Shown piece after piece: positions 43,506-52,232 of a stretch of DNA of 64,000 nucleotides (position 1 is its first letter; each line of letters starts with the position of its first letter). The notes under the pieces are model-generated. The model saw only the letters and a list, made by a program, of their open reading frames with translations. It ran no database searches and was not told the DNA's origin. The stretch is from Bradyrhizobium sp. KBS0727. Lineage in GTDB: Bacteria; Pseudomonadota; Alphaproteobacteria; Rhizobiales; Xanthobacteraceae. The DNA is taken from the NCBI RefSeq assembly GCF_005937885.2, contig NZ_CP042176.1:7063501-7127500 (forward strand), in the 5' to 3' direction. The translations under genes were made by a program, and so were the position numbers.

Positions 43506-43926
43506 AGCAGAGAACAACGACGCCAATCCGTCAGCCCCATCGCCCAGAATTTCCGGTACGACGATTTCGGATCGCAGACAAAGGCGACGCCGATGCCTTC
43601 AACCGGCAAAATCCGGACAACCGGCATTTCGCAATTGATTGCGCGCGCCGATGAGGTGATCGAATGAAGCGGCGACATCAGCTTTTGGTCACGAATAGGA
43701 CCTGGGGCAGTCGTCGCCGTATGTCCGTTATTGGGGTATGGCAGACGTCCTATTTCGGGGTCGTGAGGACGCCTTTGACCCACACCGGATGCTGGGGCCG
43801 ATCAATCTATTCGAACTTGTCCATCCGATGGCCGCGCGATTCCGGTTAGCCTCCGAGGCTGGAAGTGGTAGATTTCGAGCTACAGAATTGCCGACCAGAT
43901 CATTGTGAAACCACTGGGAGCATCCA
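43506..43926. other. Gene-poor region with a repeat fragment
   Basis: I find no supported gene in these 421 nt. The part 43560-43670, read on the - strand, resembles a fragment of another dispersed rhizobial repeat (translated SPLHSITSSARA), a piece often mistaken for coding sequence. Short open frames here lack ribosome sites and homology. Confidence 0.5.
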
Positions 43927-44358
43927 ATGGAGTCATATGTCAGACTGGGAATCGCAATATTGCTGGTTGCTACAAGTCCCGCCAATGCCCAGCAAAAGGT
44001 GGAGATCAGCGGCCAGAGCGCAAAGATCAAGCTTTCTCAAGTCATCACTGGTCACCTTGACGAACTGAATGGAAAATTCCAGTTGCGAGTCAGTGAGGCG
44101 ACCTTCGAACCAGGCGGATTTGTCGGTGCGCATCATCATGCAGGGCCGGGAATTCGCTGCATCACGGTCGGCGAACTCAATTACGTGGGTTCTGAAGGAA
44201 CTAAAATCTACAAAACCGGCGATTGCTTTTTTGAGTCAGGTGATATGAGCCATACCGCCAACAATAGCACCAACGGACAAGTCAAGTTCCTGAGTTTTGA
44301 AATCTTGCCGGCATCGTTGCAGGGCGGATCGACCATACCGGTGCCGGCGACAAAGTAG
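43927..44358 (+). CDS. Secreted cupin-domain protein
   Basis: A 143-residue protein with a signal peptide (about MESYVRLGIAILLVATSPANA) and a single cupin. The metal-binding motifs are visible: GGFVGAHHHAGPGIRCITVGEL near 61-82 with three adjacent histidines, and CFFESGDMSHTANNSTNG near 100. It is probably a small metal-binding beta barrel in the periplasm of unknown substrate. The sequence around it is less GC-rich by eye than the flanks, which may mean more recent arrival; composition was not computed. Confidence 0.75.
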   Translation: MESYVRLGIAILLVATSPANAQQKVEISGQSAKIKLSQVITGHLDELNGKFQLRVSEATFEPGGFVGAHHHAGPGIRCITVGELNYVGSEGTKIYKTGDCFFESGDMSHTANNSTNGQVKFLSFEILPASLQGGSTIPVPATK

Positions 44359-44435
44359 CAAATCGAATTGCGAAGGCACGAAAGTGGCACTTGACCGCGT
44401 GATCGAATGACGCGTGTCACTTCCGGGTCTGGCAC

Positions 44436-44573
44436 TTACAGCCCATGCGCCTTGCGATAGGCGCTGACCGCGCCGGCATAGTCGGCGGCGTTCGCCGCAG
44501 CCGGCAAGGCAAGGTTGAGGCAGAGCGCGAGAAAAAACGGCCCCACCGCGGATCGCGCCGGCATTGAAATCAT
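44436..44573 (-). pseudogene. Truncated CAP/SCP-domain protein remnant
   Basis: A signal peptide of about 30 residues is followed by ADYAGAVSAYRKAHGL and then a TAA stop. That start (AYRKAHGL) is the beginning of the CAP (SCP/PR-1) domain, which normally continues for over 100 residues, so this 45-residue frame is a probable remnant. It begins at ATG 44573, sharing its A with the stop of the preceding gene. Downstream frames show no continuing CAP sequence that I can see. Confidence 0.5.
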
Positions 44574-44791
44574 CAATGCGCAGGCGTTTTCTTGCCGCGA
44601 TGCGGCTTAGCCGGTGTGACGCCCGGCGCGACCGGCGGCTGGACCGTTGATGTCGCCGCCCGTTGTTCTTGTAAACGCGCGTCATAGCCCGGCGACGGCG
44701 TTACCGTCGGCGGCGCGGCATGGGCCGGGACCAGAGAGACCCACCCGGCAAGGGCAACAGCCGCCAGAGGCACAAGGCTCGTCCGTGTCAT
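44573..44791 (-). CDS. Small secreted hypothetical protein, Pro-rich
   Basis: A 72-residue protein with a signal peptide (MTRTSLVPLAAVALAGWVSLVPAHA) and a short basic proline-rich mature part ending HRGKKTPAH. It shares one base with the truncated CAP reading frame downstream, so the two formed an operon. Function unknown. Confidence 0.6.
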   Translation of the reverse strand: MTRTSLVPLAAVALAGWVSLVPAHAAPPTVTPSPGYDARLQEQRAATSTVQPPVAPGVTPAKPHRGKKTPAH

Positions 44792-44858
44792 ACCACTTCT
44801 CCCATCGAACGTTGGTGACCTTCGCGCCTGATCGGCGCCATTTCAAGGCGTGCTTGTA

Positions 44859-45859
44859 TCAATCCGTCGCCCGTATCTGCTCGGGCGTCAAACCGGGTGA
44901 CCCCTTGGCCGCAAGCTCCGCGCGCCGGATCAGTTCCACGACCCGGCGCGAGACCGGCACGTCGAGACCGCGCCGATCGGCAATTTCGGTGATGACGCCC
45001 TGCAGATAATCGATCTCGGTGCGGCGGCCGCGCTGCAGATCTTCCCACATCGACGAGCGCGCCTCGGGATCGATCTTCATCGTTCGCCCCAGCAAGGCTT
45101 CGAAGATCGCATCCGGCAGACGCAGCAGTGGCGGCATCCAGGGCGCCGGGATCGGCGTCGGCGATACCGGGTGGATACCCTCGGCGCGGATCGCCATCAG
45201 GCCTTCCGCCATCTGATCGGCAAACAGCCGGCGCCAGGGCCGCTGCGCGAGCTGCCGGCGCAGCGGCAGGTCAGCCAGCGCGTTGAGCGCGTTGTTGAGA
45301 TTGACCAGCAGCTTGCCCCATTGCACGCCGTCGATGTTGTCGGTCGGACGCATTTTCAGGCCGGGCACCGACAGTTTGTCCGCGGTGCGCGCGTCATCCT
45401 GCTCGACGACGATATCGCCCGACGTGGCGCGATGAAACCGCCCCTCGCCGGCCGCAACCACGTTGAACGGCACCATGCCGCGGAGCACGCGCCGGCCCGG
45501 CAAGCGGTTGCGCAACACGGCGGCATTACCGATGCCGTTCTGCAGGCTGACAATGACGACGTCGGGTGGCGCGTTTCGCGCGATGACATCGGCCATCTCG
45601 GCGGTATCGGCGCTCTTGACCGTGACCAGCACCACGCCGCAGTCGTTAAAAATGGAAGGATTTTCCGATAGCGCGAACCGGCTGGCGGCGATGGTCTGAT
45701 CGGAGCCTTCAAAGCTCGTCAGCCGTTGGCCTCGATCTCTCCGATTACGCGCGGTCGCGCCAGCAGCGCGACACGGCGGTTAGCGGCCGCCAGCATGCCA
45801 CCGACGAAGCAGCCGATGCTGCCGGCCCCTGCGACACCGATGGTACGGCCCGAATTCAT
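44859..45859 (-). pseudogene. Frameshifted 2-dehydropantoate 2-reductase (PanE/ApbA-like)
   Basis: The N-terminal part from ATG 45859 reads MNSGRTIGVAGAGSIGCFVG with a Rossmann motif and ends EIEANG followed by TGA near 45719. In the next frame the sequence continues LTSFEGSDQTIAASRF and then runs without break to 44859 with the conserved segments LVTVKSADT, SLQNGIGN and KLLVNLNNALNAL. One missing base at the NG-L junction explains the break. It is either a recent pseudogene or a sequencing error. Its divergence from the intact paralogue at 17325 is clear, so it is not a duplicate of that gene. Confidence 0.8.
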
Positions 45860-46025
45860 TCGCCATTCATCCCCGTTGCGCCAGGTTCTAAATTGGAGCT
45901 TCGATAGCAGAACGGCCGGCCGGTGCCTATTGAACGGGCCGGGTGCTTTCCAGCCGCGCCTTGTAACCGTCATGGGCCACCGTTATGTTTCGCATGCGGG
46001 GGCTGTAAGGCTTGAGGAGACGACT

Positions 46026-46601
46026 ATGGGTTTACTCGACGTACTGAACGGCATGCAGAACGGCCCGCGTGGGCCCAGCGCTCCAAGCGACCCATCCGAC
46101 AAAAGCGGTATGTCGCCGATGACGATGGCTATCCTGGCGCTGCTGGCCTGGAAAGCCGTCAAACATTTCGGCGGCAGCCAGCCTGGTGCGGCGCCGACGC
46201 AGGCTCCTCCGGCCAAATTGCCGGGCAACGTGACCGCCAGCCTGCCCGGCGGCGGCGGCCTCAGCGATGTCCTCAAGGGCGGACTGGGCGGCCTGCTCGC
46301 GGGTGGCGCAGCCGGCAGCGTGATCAGCGGCGGCCTCGGCGACCTCCTGAACCAGTTTCAGCAGAAGGGCCATGGCGACACCGCGAGCTCCTGGGTGAGC
46401 AACGGCCCCAACAAGCAGATCTCGCCCGGCGATCTCGCCAACGCGCTCGGCGCCGACCAGATCGACTCGCTTTCCGCGCAGAGCGGCATGTCGCGCGACG
46501 AACTGCTCAAGGGTCTCAGCCAGTATCTGCCCGATGCGATCAACCACCTGACACCGGACGGACGGCTGCCGAACGACAGCGAAGTATCAGGCCGGATTTG
46601 A
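46026..46601 (+). CDS. YidB-like protein (DUF937 family)
   Basis: A 191-residue protein with the YidB pattern: MGLLDVLNGM at the start, a Gly-rich middle (GGLSDVLKGGLGGLLAGGAAG) and the C-terminal ISPGDLANALGADQIDSLSAQSGMSRDEL to LTPDG region. The family is widespread and of unknown function. TTGAGGAG lies before the ATG. It is followed 70 nt later by a GlsB/YeaQ-type gene, a pairing consistent with general stress genes. Confidence 0.85.
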   Translation: MGLLDVLNGMQNGPRGPSAPSDPSDKSGMSPMTMAILALLAWKAVKHFGGSQPGAAPTQAPPAKLPGNVTASLPGGGGLSDVLKGGLGGLLAGGAAGSVISGGLGDLLNQFQQKGHGDTASSWVSNGPNKQISPGDLANALGADQIDSLSAQSGMSRDELLKGLSQYLPDAINHLTPDGRLPNDSEVSGRI

Positions 46602-46671
46602 CGCTGCGAGTGCGCGGCGCTGACCACGCCGCGCCGCATCACCCTTCAGCACCTTACAAAGGACGACAGAC

Positions 46672-46947
46672 ATGAGCGGCATTCTCTGGATCATCATCGT
46701 CGGCTTCATCGCAGGGATCATTGCCCGGTTGCTTTCACCGGGTCCGAACAATCCGAGCGGGTTCATCCTGACCACCGTGCTCGGCATCGCCGGCGCGTTC
46801 CTCGCGACCTTCATCGGCCAGGCGATCGGCCATTACGGCCCCGACCAGGGCGCCGGCTTCATCACCGCCACCATCGGCGCGCTGCTGGTGCTCTTCATCT
46901 GGAACCGGCTGGTGGCCCGCGGCGTGATTCCCGATATGAACAGGTGA
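46672..46947 (+). CDS. GlsB/YeaQ/YmgE-type membrane protein
   Basis: A 91-residue protein with three membrane segments: ILWIIIVGFIAGIIARLL, a Gly-rich second (FILTTVLGIAGAFLATFIGQ) and GFITATIGALLVLFIWNRLV. It is of the transglycosylase-associated family, often induced by stress. Its mechanism is not known. A family A repeat follows 14 nt after the stop. Confidence 0.88.
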   Translation: MSGILWIIIVGFIAGIIARLLSPGPNNPSGFILTTVLGIAGAFLATFIGQAIGHYGPDQGAGFITATIGALLVLFIWNRLVARGVIPDMNR

Positions 46948-46961
46948 CGGCGATTAGAGTT

Positions 46962-47086
46962 CGTCATTCCGGGATGGTGCGTTAGCACCAGACCTCAGGG
47001 GTGCAATTGCACCCTGGGGAATCTCGAGCTTCTCAGATGTGCAATTGCACATCGTAGTTCGATGCTACGCATCGCCCCGGAATGAC
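46962..47086. repeat. Palindromic intergenic repeat, family A copy 3
   Basis: Begins CGTCATTCCGGGATGGTGCG like copy 1 and ends CATCGCCCCGGAATGAC. The inner palindrome ATGTGCAATTGCACAT replaces the ATGCGCAATCGCGCAT of copy 1. It lies between convergent genes. Confidence 0.85.
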
Positions 47087-47093
47087 GGAGTGT

Positions 47094-47882
47094 CTACAGC
47101 ACCAGATGCATTCCCGCATCCATGCGCACGAATTCACCGGTCATGTTGCTCGACGCCGGCGACGCGAGGAAGCACACCAGTTGCGCGATGTCTTCTGCCG
47201 TTGACGCCACCTTCAGCGGCACCTTCGCCACCACGGCGTCGCGCACTGCCTTGGCACCGGCCTCGCCGCGGCCCTTGGTGAACCAGGGCGTATCGATATA
47301 GCCGGGGCACACCGTGTTGACGCGGATCAAGGGCGCCAGCGCGCGCGCCAGCGACTGGGTGATGGTGTTGAGCGCGCCCTTGCTGGCGGCATAGGCAACC
47401 GACGAACCACCGCCCGAGATGCCGGCGACCGACGACACGTTGACCACCGCGGACGGTCGCCCGGATGCTTTCGCACCGGCCTCGAGCTGGGCACGCGCGG
47501 CGCGGATCATCTGGAACGGGCCGATGGTGTTGACGGCATAGATGCGCTGGAAATCTTCTGCCGTCAGGCCGTCCATGTTGTCATGCGGCACATGCTTGGT
47601 GGTGCCGGCATTGTTGATCAGCACGTCGAGACGGCCCCACCCCGCCGCGGCCGCCGCGATCTTCTTGCAATCTTCATCGCGCGAGACGTCGCCCTGCACC
47701 ACGATGACTTCGGCACCGGCCTTGCGGCAGAGATCGGCGGTCGCTTCGGCCTCGGTCTTGCTGTTGGAATAATTGACGACGATGCGCGCGCCGCCCTTTG
47801 CCAGAATGGCCGCGGTCGCTGCCCCGAGGCCAGAAGCAGAACCCGTTACGATCGCGTACAAACCATCCTTCGACATCCGCAT
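47094..47882 (-). CDS. Short-chain dehydrogenase/reductase, FabG-like
   Basis: A 262-residue NAD(P) oxidoreductase. TGSASGLGAATA lies near residue 13, the NNAG motif near 90, catalytic serine in VNVSSVAGISGG near 150, and YAASKGALN near 164. It is divergent from the acyl-CoA dehydrogenase operon and shares with it an intergenic region holding the palindrome at 47975, so it may oxidise a 3-hydroxyacyl intermediate of the same pathway. The C-terminal GEFVRMDAGMHLV is typical of FabG-like proteins. Confidence 0.86.
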   Translation of the reverse strand: MRMSKDGLYAIVTGSASGLGAATAAILAKGGARIVVNYSNSKTEAEATADLCRKAGAEVIVVQGDVSRDEDCKKIAAAAAGWGRLDVLINNAGTTKHVPHDNMDGLTAEDFQRIYAVNTIGPFQMIRAARAQLEAGAKASGRPSAVVNVSSVAGISGGGSSVAYAASKGALNTITQSLARALAPLIRVNTVCPGYIDTPWFTKGRGEAGAKAVRDAVVAKVPLKVASTAEDIAQLVCFLASPASSNMTGEFVRMDAGMHLVL

Positions 47883-47974
47883 TTCCTCTTGTTGTTTTGA
47901 GCTGCTTTGAACGGCCCGTTGGTGGGGTCTGGACCTACCATATCGCGCGGCAAAGCACCTGCAAATCCAAGAAG

Positions 47975-47989
47975 TTCCGCTCAGCGGAA
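47975..47989. promoter_or_regulatory. Palindrome TTCCGCTnAGCGGAA, copy 1 (operator candidate)
   Basis: TTCCGCTCAGCGGAA has perfect 7-bp arms around one base. It lies 92 nt upstream of the SDR gene and about 175 nt upstream of the first acyl-CoA dehydrogenase gene. The same palindrome recurs at 54494-54508 at the other end of this gene cluster, which supports a shared regulator. Confidence 0.6.
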
Positions 47990-48163
47990 TTTATTCTTTG
48001 CCTGATAAACTGCATGCCGCCCCCGCAGGTGGCTCTGCGGAGAGCGCTTGTCAGGGCTATGGCTTTTGCCCATCAAAAAGCGCAAGAAAAGACCGCACCG
48101 AGACATCGACCGGGACCCGGCGAAAAGCCGGCCCGAACTGTGCCAATCAAAATGAGGAACGCT

Positions 48164-49228
48164 GTGGCGGAGAGTGAGAACATTGTTGCCGAGACCGCGG
48201 AAAAGATTTTCGCCGATCTGGCCGATGCCCAAACCATCAATCGCGACAAGAAAGGCGACTGGAAAGCCCCGCTCTGGAAGGCCCTGACTGAAGCCGGTCT
48301 GCCGCTGGCCTGGGTGCCGGAAGATTGCGGCGGCTCGGGCGCGAGCCTCGCCGAAGGTTTTGGCGTCTTGAGCGCTGCCGGACGTTTCGCGGTCGCCGTG
48401 CCGCTCGCCGAAACCATGCTGGCGGGCTGGCTGCTGGCGCAGGCCAAGATCTCCTCGCCCGACGGCGAAATGACGGTCGTGCCCGCAAGTCCGAAGGACC
48501 GCATCACCATCAACAGCGATGGCACCCTGTCGGGCAGAGCCCGCGGCGTGCCGTTCGCGAAAGCCGCAAAGCACATCGCGGTGCTGGCCAGCGGTAACGG
48601 GGGCCTTCAGATCGCGCTGGTCGATGCCGGCAAGTGCCGGATCGAGGCCGGCATCGGTCTCGGCGGCGACAACTCCGATACCGTGACGCTCGACAAGGTC
48701 CAGCCGGTCGCGATCAAGCCCGCACCGAAGGGATTTGACCAGACCCAGTTGATGCTGATGGGCGGCGTCGCGCGGTCCCTGCAGATCGCGGGCGCGCTGG
48801 AATCGATGCTGGAAATTTCGGTGCGCTATTCCAACGAGCGCGTCGCCTTCGAGAAGAAGATCTCGAAATTCCAGGCGGTGCAGCACAACCTGGCCCGGCT
48901 GGCCGGCGAGTCGGCGGCGGCATTGGCGGCGGCGACGTCGGCCGCGGACGCCATCGCCAACGCGACCGCTTTCAACGACGAGGTGTTCCTCGAAGCGGCG
49001 GCGGCAAAAATCCGCTGTTCGGAAGCGGCCGAAAAGGGCGGCGGCATCGCCCATCAGGTGCATGGCGCGATCGGTTTCACCAACGAGCACATCCTGCATC
49101 GTTATTCGCTGCGCGCGCTGGCGTGGCGCGACGATTTCGGCTCCGAGAGCTACTGGGCGGTCGAGCTCGGCAAGCTTGTGGCCAACCGCGGCGCCGACGA
49201 ATTGTGGCCGCTGGTCGCCTCACGCTGA
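48164..49228 (+). CDS. Acyl-CoA dehydrogenase family protein (first of pair)
   Basis: A 354-residue flavoprotein of the acyl-CoA dehydrogenase fold: an N-terminal helical domain (WVPEDCGGSGASLAEGFGVL near 55), a reduced middle domain and the C-terminal helical domain (ALAWRDDFGSESYWAVELG). It is shorter than the second dehydrogenase and lacks a clear GTKxxITN middle-domain motif, so it probably forms a heteromer with it. The start is the GTG at 48164, with GAGGAA 6 nt ahead; ATG at 48152 is an in-frame alternative. It is first in a three-gene operon. Confidence 0.85.
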   Translation: MAESENIVAETAEKIFADLADAQTINRDKKGDWKAPLWKALTEAGLPLAWVPEDCGGSGASLAEGFGVLSAAGRFAVAVPLAETMLAGWLLAQAKISSPDGEMTVVPASPKDRITINSDGTLSGRARGVPFAKAAKHIAVLASGNGGLQIALVDAGKCRIEAGIGLGGDNSDTVTLDKVQPVAIKPAPKGFDQTQLMLMGGVARSLQIAGALESMLEISVRYSNERVAFEKKISKFQAVQHNLARLAGESAAALAAATSAADAIANATAFNDEVFLEAAAAKIRCSEAAEKGGGIAHQVHGAIGFTNEHILHRYSLRALAWRDDFGSESYWAVELGKLVANRGADELWPLVASR

Positions 49229-49267
49229 TTCACAACCGTTTGCCTGCCTAGAAGTCGAGATCATTCA

Positions 49268-50428
49268 ATGACCGCAGCCCTCCGTTTCGATCCGATCCGC
49301 TTGCCGCCCGAATGCGAACAGTTGCGCAAGGAAGTGCGCGCGTTCCTCGCCGAGGAAATCGCCGCCGGCACCTTCGATCCGCACAAGCCGAACCGCGAAG
49401 ACACCGACGTGCCGGAGTTCTCGCGCAAGGTCGGCGCCAAGGGCTGGCTCGGCATGACCTGGCCGAAGAAATATGGCGGCCATGAACGTTCGTTCCTCGA
49501 GCGTTACGTCGTCACCGAGGAAATGCGCGTCGCCAACGCGCCGACGCGGCGCTTCTTCGTCGCCGACCGCCAGAGCGGTCCGGTGCTTTTGAAATACGCG
49601 CCCGAGAGCATCAAGATGGACATCCTGCCGCGCATCTGCCGCGGCGAAGTCTGCTTTGCGATCGGCATGAGCGAGCCGAATTCCGGCTCGGACCTGTTCG
49701 CGGCAAAAACCCGTGCCACCAAGACCGATGGCGGCTACCTGATCAACGGCACCAAGATCTGGACCTCCTCGGCTCATATCGCCGACTACATGATCGCGAT
49801 CTTCCGCACCTCGCCGCCGACCAAGGAAAACCGCCGCCACGGCCTGACCCAGTTTTTGGTCAAGATGAAGCAGCCGGGCATCCAGGTGAACCCGATCGGC
49901 CAGATCACCGGGCAGTACGAATTCAACGAAGTCGTCTTCACCGACCATTTCGTGCCCGACGATCACGTCCTCGGTGAAGTCGACGGCGCCTGGAAGCAGG
50001 CGACCAGCGAACTCGCCTATGAGCGTTCGGGACCGGAGCGTTTTCTGGAAACCTACTACGTGCTGACCGAACTGGTTCGCGCGGTCGGCAAGAATCCGGA
50101 TACCCGCAGCGCCGAAGGCATCGGCCGCCTGGTCGCGCAGTTGCACACCATGCGCCGGATGTCGGTGTCGGTGGCGGGCATGCTGCAGGCCGGCAAGGAG
50201 CCGGTGGTCGAGGCCTCGATCGTCAAGGACATCGGCACGGTGTGGGAGCAGGCGCTGCCGCATCGCGTGCGTGATCTGGCGGCGTTCGTCGAGGAAACCG
50301 CCACCAACCGCGAGACGCTGGAAGATCAATTGTCGTTCGCGATCAAGACCGCGCCGAAGCTGACGATCCAGGGCGGCACCACCGAAGTATTGCGCGGCAT
50401 CATCGCCCGCGGGCTTGGCCTGCGCTGA
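49268..50428 (+). CDS. Acyl-CoA dehydrogenase (second of pair)
   Basis: A 386-residue FAD enzyme that introduces a double bond next to the CoA thioester. The middle-domain motifs are FAIGMSEPNSGSDLFAAKT near 136 and YLINGTKIWTSSAHIADY near 158, and the C-terminal cofactor segment is LTIQGGTTEVLRGIIARG near 366. It lies 39 nt after the first dehydrogenase gene and 43 nt before a crotonase gene. Paired dehydrogenases of this type act on ring-containing or branched acyl-CoAs, but the substrate here is unknown. Confidence 0.92.
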   Translation: MTAALRFDPIRLPPECEQLRKEVRAFLAEEIAAGTFDPHKPNREDTDVPEFSRKVGAKGWLGMTWPKKYGGHERSFLERYVVTEEMRVANAPTRRFFVADRQSGPVLLKYAPESIKMDILPRICRGEVCFAIGMSEPNSGSDLFAAKTRATKTDGGYLINGTKIWTSSAHIADYMIAIFRTSPPTKENRRHGLTQFLVKMKQPGIQVNPIGQITGQYEFNEVVFTDHFVPDDHVLGEVDGAWKQATSELAYERSGPERFLETYYVLTELVRAVGKNPDTRSAEGIGRLVAQLHTMRRMSVSVAGMLQAGKEPVVEASIVKDIGTVWEQALPHRVRDLAAFVEETATNRETLEDQLSFAIKTAPKLTIQGGTTEVLRGIIARGLGLR

Positions 50429-50471
50429 CATCGCAAGCTTCGCCTTCAATCAATTCAAACGAGGAAACCTC

Positions 50472-51272
50472 ATGAGCAAGTACACTGATATCGGCGTCGA
50501 GAAGCACGGTCATGTCGGCCTGATCGAAATCCGCAAGCCGCCGCTGAACTTCTTCGACGTCGCGCTGATCAACCAGATCGCCGACGCGCTGGAAGAATTC
50601 GACAAGGACGTCGAAATCCGCGCCACGGTGCTGGCCGCGCAGGGCAAGGCGTTCTGCGCCGGCGCCGACTTCTCCGACCCGAAGCGTCAGGAGCAGGAGC
50701 AGGAATCGAAAAAGGATCCGGCCGCCAACCTGCCGATCAACCATCTCTACGTCCAGGCCGTGCGCATCTTCCGCAACAAGAAGCCGGTCGTCGCGGCCGT
50801 GCATGGCGCCGCCATCGGCGGCGGTCTCGGCCTCGCGGTGTCGGCAGATTTCCGCGTCACCTGCCCCGAAGCGCGCTTTGCCGCCAACTTCACCAAGCTC
50901 GGCTTCCATCCAGGCTTCGGTCTCACCGCGACGCTTCCCGAACTGGTCGGCAAGAACAATGCGGAACTGATTTTCTACACCTCCCGCCGCGTCACCGGCG
51001 AGGAAGCCACCCGCATGGGCCTCGCCAATCTCTGCGTGCCGCAGGACCAGGTGCGCGCCGAGGCGATGAAGCTCGCCGCTGAAATCGCCGAATGTTCGCC
51101 ACTCGGCCTGATCTCGACCCGCGCCACCATGCGCGCCGGCCTCGCCGACCGCGTGCTCGCCGCGACCAACCATGAACTGGTCGAGCAGAACAAGCTGCGC
51201 TCCACCGAAGACTTCAAGGAAGGCGTCAAAGCCACCGCCGAACGCCGCGTCGCGAATTTCAAGGGGCGGTGA
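50472..51272 (+). CDS. Enoyl-CoA hydratase/isomerase (crotonase)
   Basis: A 266-residue crotonase. Oxyanion motifs are GKAFCAGADFSDP near 62 and HGAAIGGGLGLAVSADFRV near 116, and the helix FHPGFGLTATLPELVG near 150. It is third in the dehydrogenase operon and would hydrate the enoyl-CoA they make. The ATG at 50472 follows GAGGAAA; an in-frame start at 50415 falls inside the preceding gene. Confidence 0.88.
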   Translation: MSKYTDIGVEKHGHVGLIEIRKPPLNFFDVALINQIADALEEFDKDVEIRATVLAAQGKAFCAGADFSDPKRQEQEQESKKDPAANLPINHLYVQAVRIFRNKKPVVAAVHGAAIGGGLGLAVSADFRVTCPEARFAANFTKLGFHPGFGLTATLPELVGKNNAELIFYTSRRVTGEEATRMGLANLCVPQDQVRAEAMKLAAEIAECSPLGLISTRATMRAGLADRVLAATNHELVEQNKLRSTEDFKEGVKATAERRVANFKGR

Positions 51273-51280
51273 GTTTACTT

Positions 51281-51430
51281 ACCTCTCCCGCTTGCGGGGT
51301 CGAGACGAGCGAAGCTCGCTCTTAGGTCGACGCGCTCGCAAGAGCGCGGCGGGTGGGGGAATTCTCTCCACTCGGCATTCTCTTCGTGGCTGGCACCCCC
51401 ACCCCAACCCTCCCCCGCAAGCGGGAGAGG
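51281..51430. repeat. Long inverted repeat, family E
   Basis: CCTCTCCCGCTTGCGGG at the left is matched by CCCGCAAGCGGGAGAGG at the right end, with GGTGGGGG and ACCCCAACCCTCCC between. It sits between convergent operons and can fold into a long stem, so it may end transcription from both sides. It is a common dispersed element type in Bradyrhizobium-like genomes. Confidence 0.75.
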
Positions 51431-51466
51431 GAGCGCAGCGGTGCTAGACGATGGAAACGTAAGCGA

Positions 51467-52231
51467 TCACGCCACCAGGCCAAACCTTACGCCACACAAA
51501 TCAAAACCGTCGCCCGATACCTTGCAACCCTTCGCCTTGGCGGCATCGCGCACCTTTGCAATATCGCCGACCTTGAATGTCAGCCCGCTCATCAAATCGC
51601 TGGCGCCCTTGACGAAGCGGAAGCTGGCATTGGGCAGTTTCAGCTCGGGTTCGCCGCCGGCGCCTTTGCTGACAGCAACGCCGGTGATCTTGCCCCAGTG
51701 CTCGGCGAGCCCCAGCGGGTCCGGGCTCTGCATCTCGACGCCAGTCAGCGCCTGCGTGACGTCCTTCGTGATCGACTTCTGCCAGTCCGGACCCGCCGGC
51801 GGATAGACGCCGAGAATATCGTCGCTGCCATCGGTGTGGTTGAACTCGATGAAGGCGGCGCGGCAGTCACGCGGGTGCAGCTGCACGCCGTGGTAGGGCG
51901 CATGCGTGATCACGTTCGCGGTGCGCACGCCGATGCCGTTGGCGTGCTTGCCGCGCGCATCGGGATCGTCGCAGCAGAAAATCGCCATATAGCCGCCGCG
52001 GCCGCCGGTCTTGTCGAGGAAACGCCCCGCCGCGGTGCCTCCTTGCGTCGGCGCCACCACTTCCAGCAAAATGGTGTCGACCGGGAGAAGAGCGTTCTCC
52101 AGACCGTATTTGGCGACGTTGCCGTCGCGGTAGCAGACCTTGAGCCCCATGATCCCGACGATATCCGAGACCACGGGCTCCAGATGCGGCGCCACCAGGC
52201 AGATCTGACGTAGCCTCAAATAGGAAGCCAT
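51467..52231 (-). CDS. VOC-family protein (two-module, unknown activity)
   Basis: A 254-residue protein with two VOC modules: the first begins LRLRQICLVAPHLEPVVSDI and contains a possible metal ligand in ITHAPYHGVQLHPRDCR near 128, the second is weaker (FRFVKGASDLMSGLTFKVGD). It starts at ATG 52231, one nt after the stop of the crotonase gene, so it is coupled to it. A glyoxalase, epimerase or dioxygenase-type role on a CoA ester is possible; I cannot name the activity. Confidence 0.75.
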   Translation of the reverse strand: MASYLRLRQICLVAPHLEPVVSDIVGIMGLKVCYRDGNVAKYGLENALLPVDTILLEVVAPTQGGTAAGRFLDKTGGRGGYMAIFCCDDPDARGKHANGIGVRTANVITHAPYHGVQLHPRDCRAAFIEFNHTDGSDDILGVYPPAGPDWQKSITKDVTQALTGVEMQSPDPLGLAEHWGKITGVAVSKGAGGEPELKLPNASFRFVKGASDLMSGLTFKVGDIAKVRDAAKAKGCKVSGDGFDLCGVRFGLVA

Positions 52232-52232
52232 G

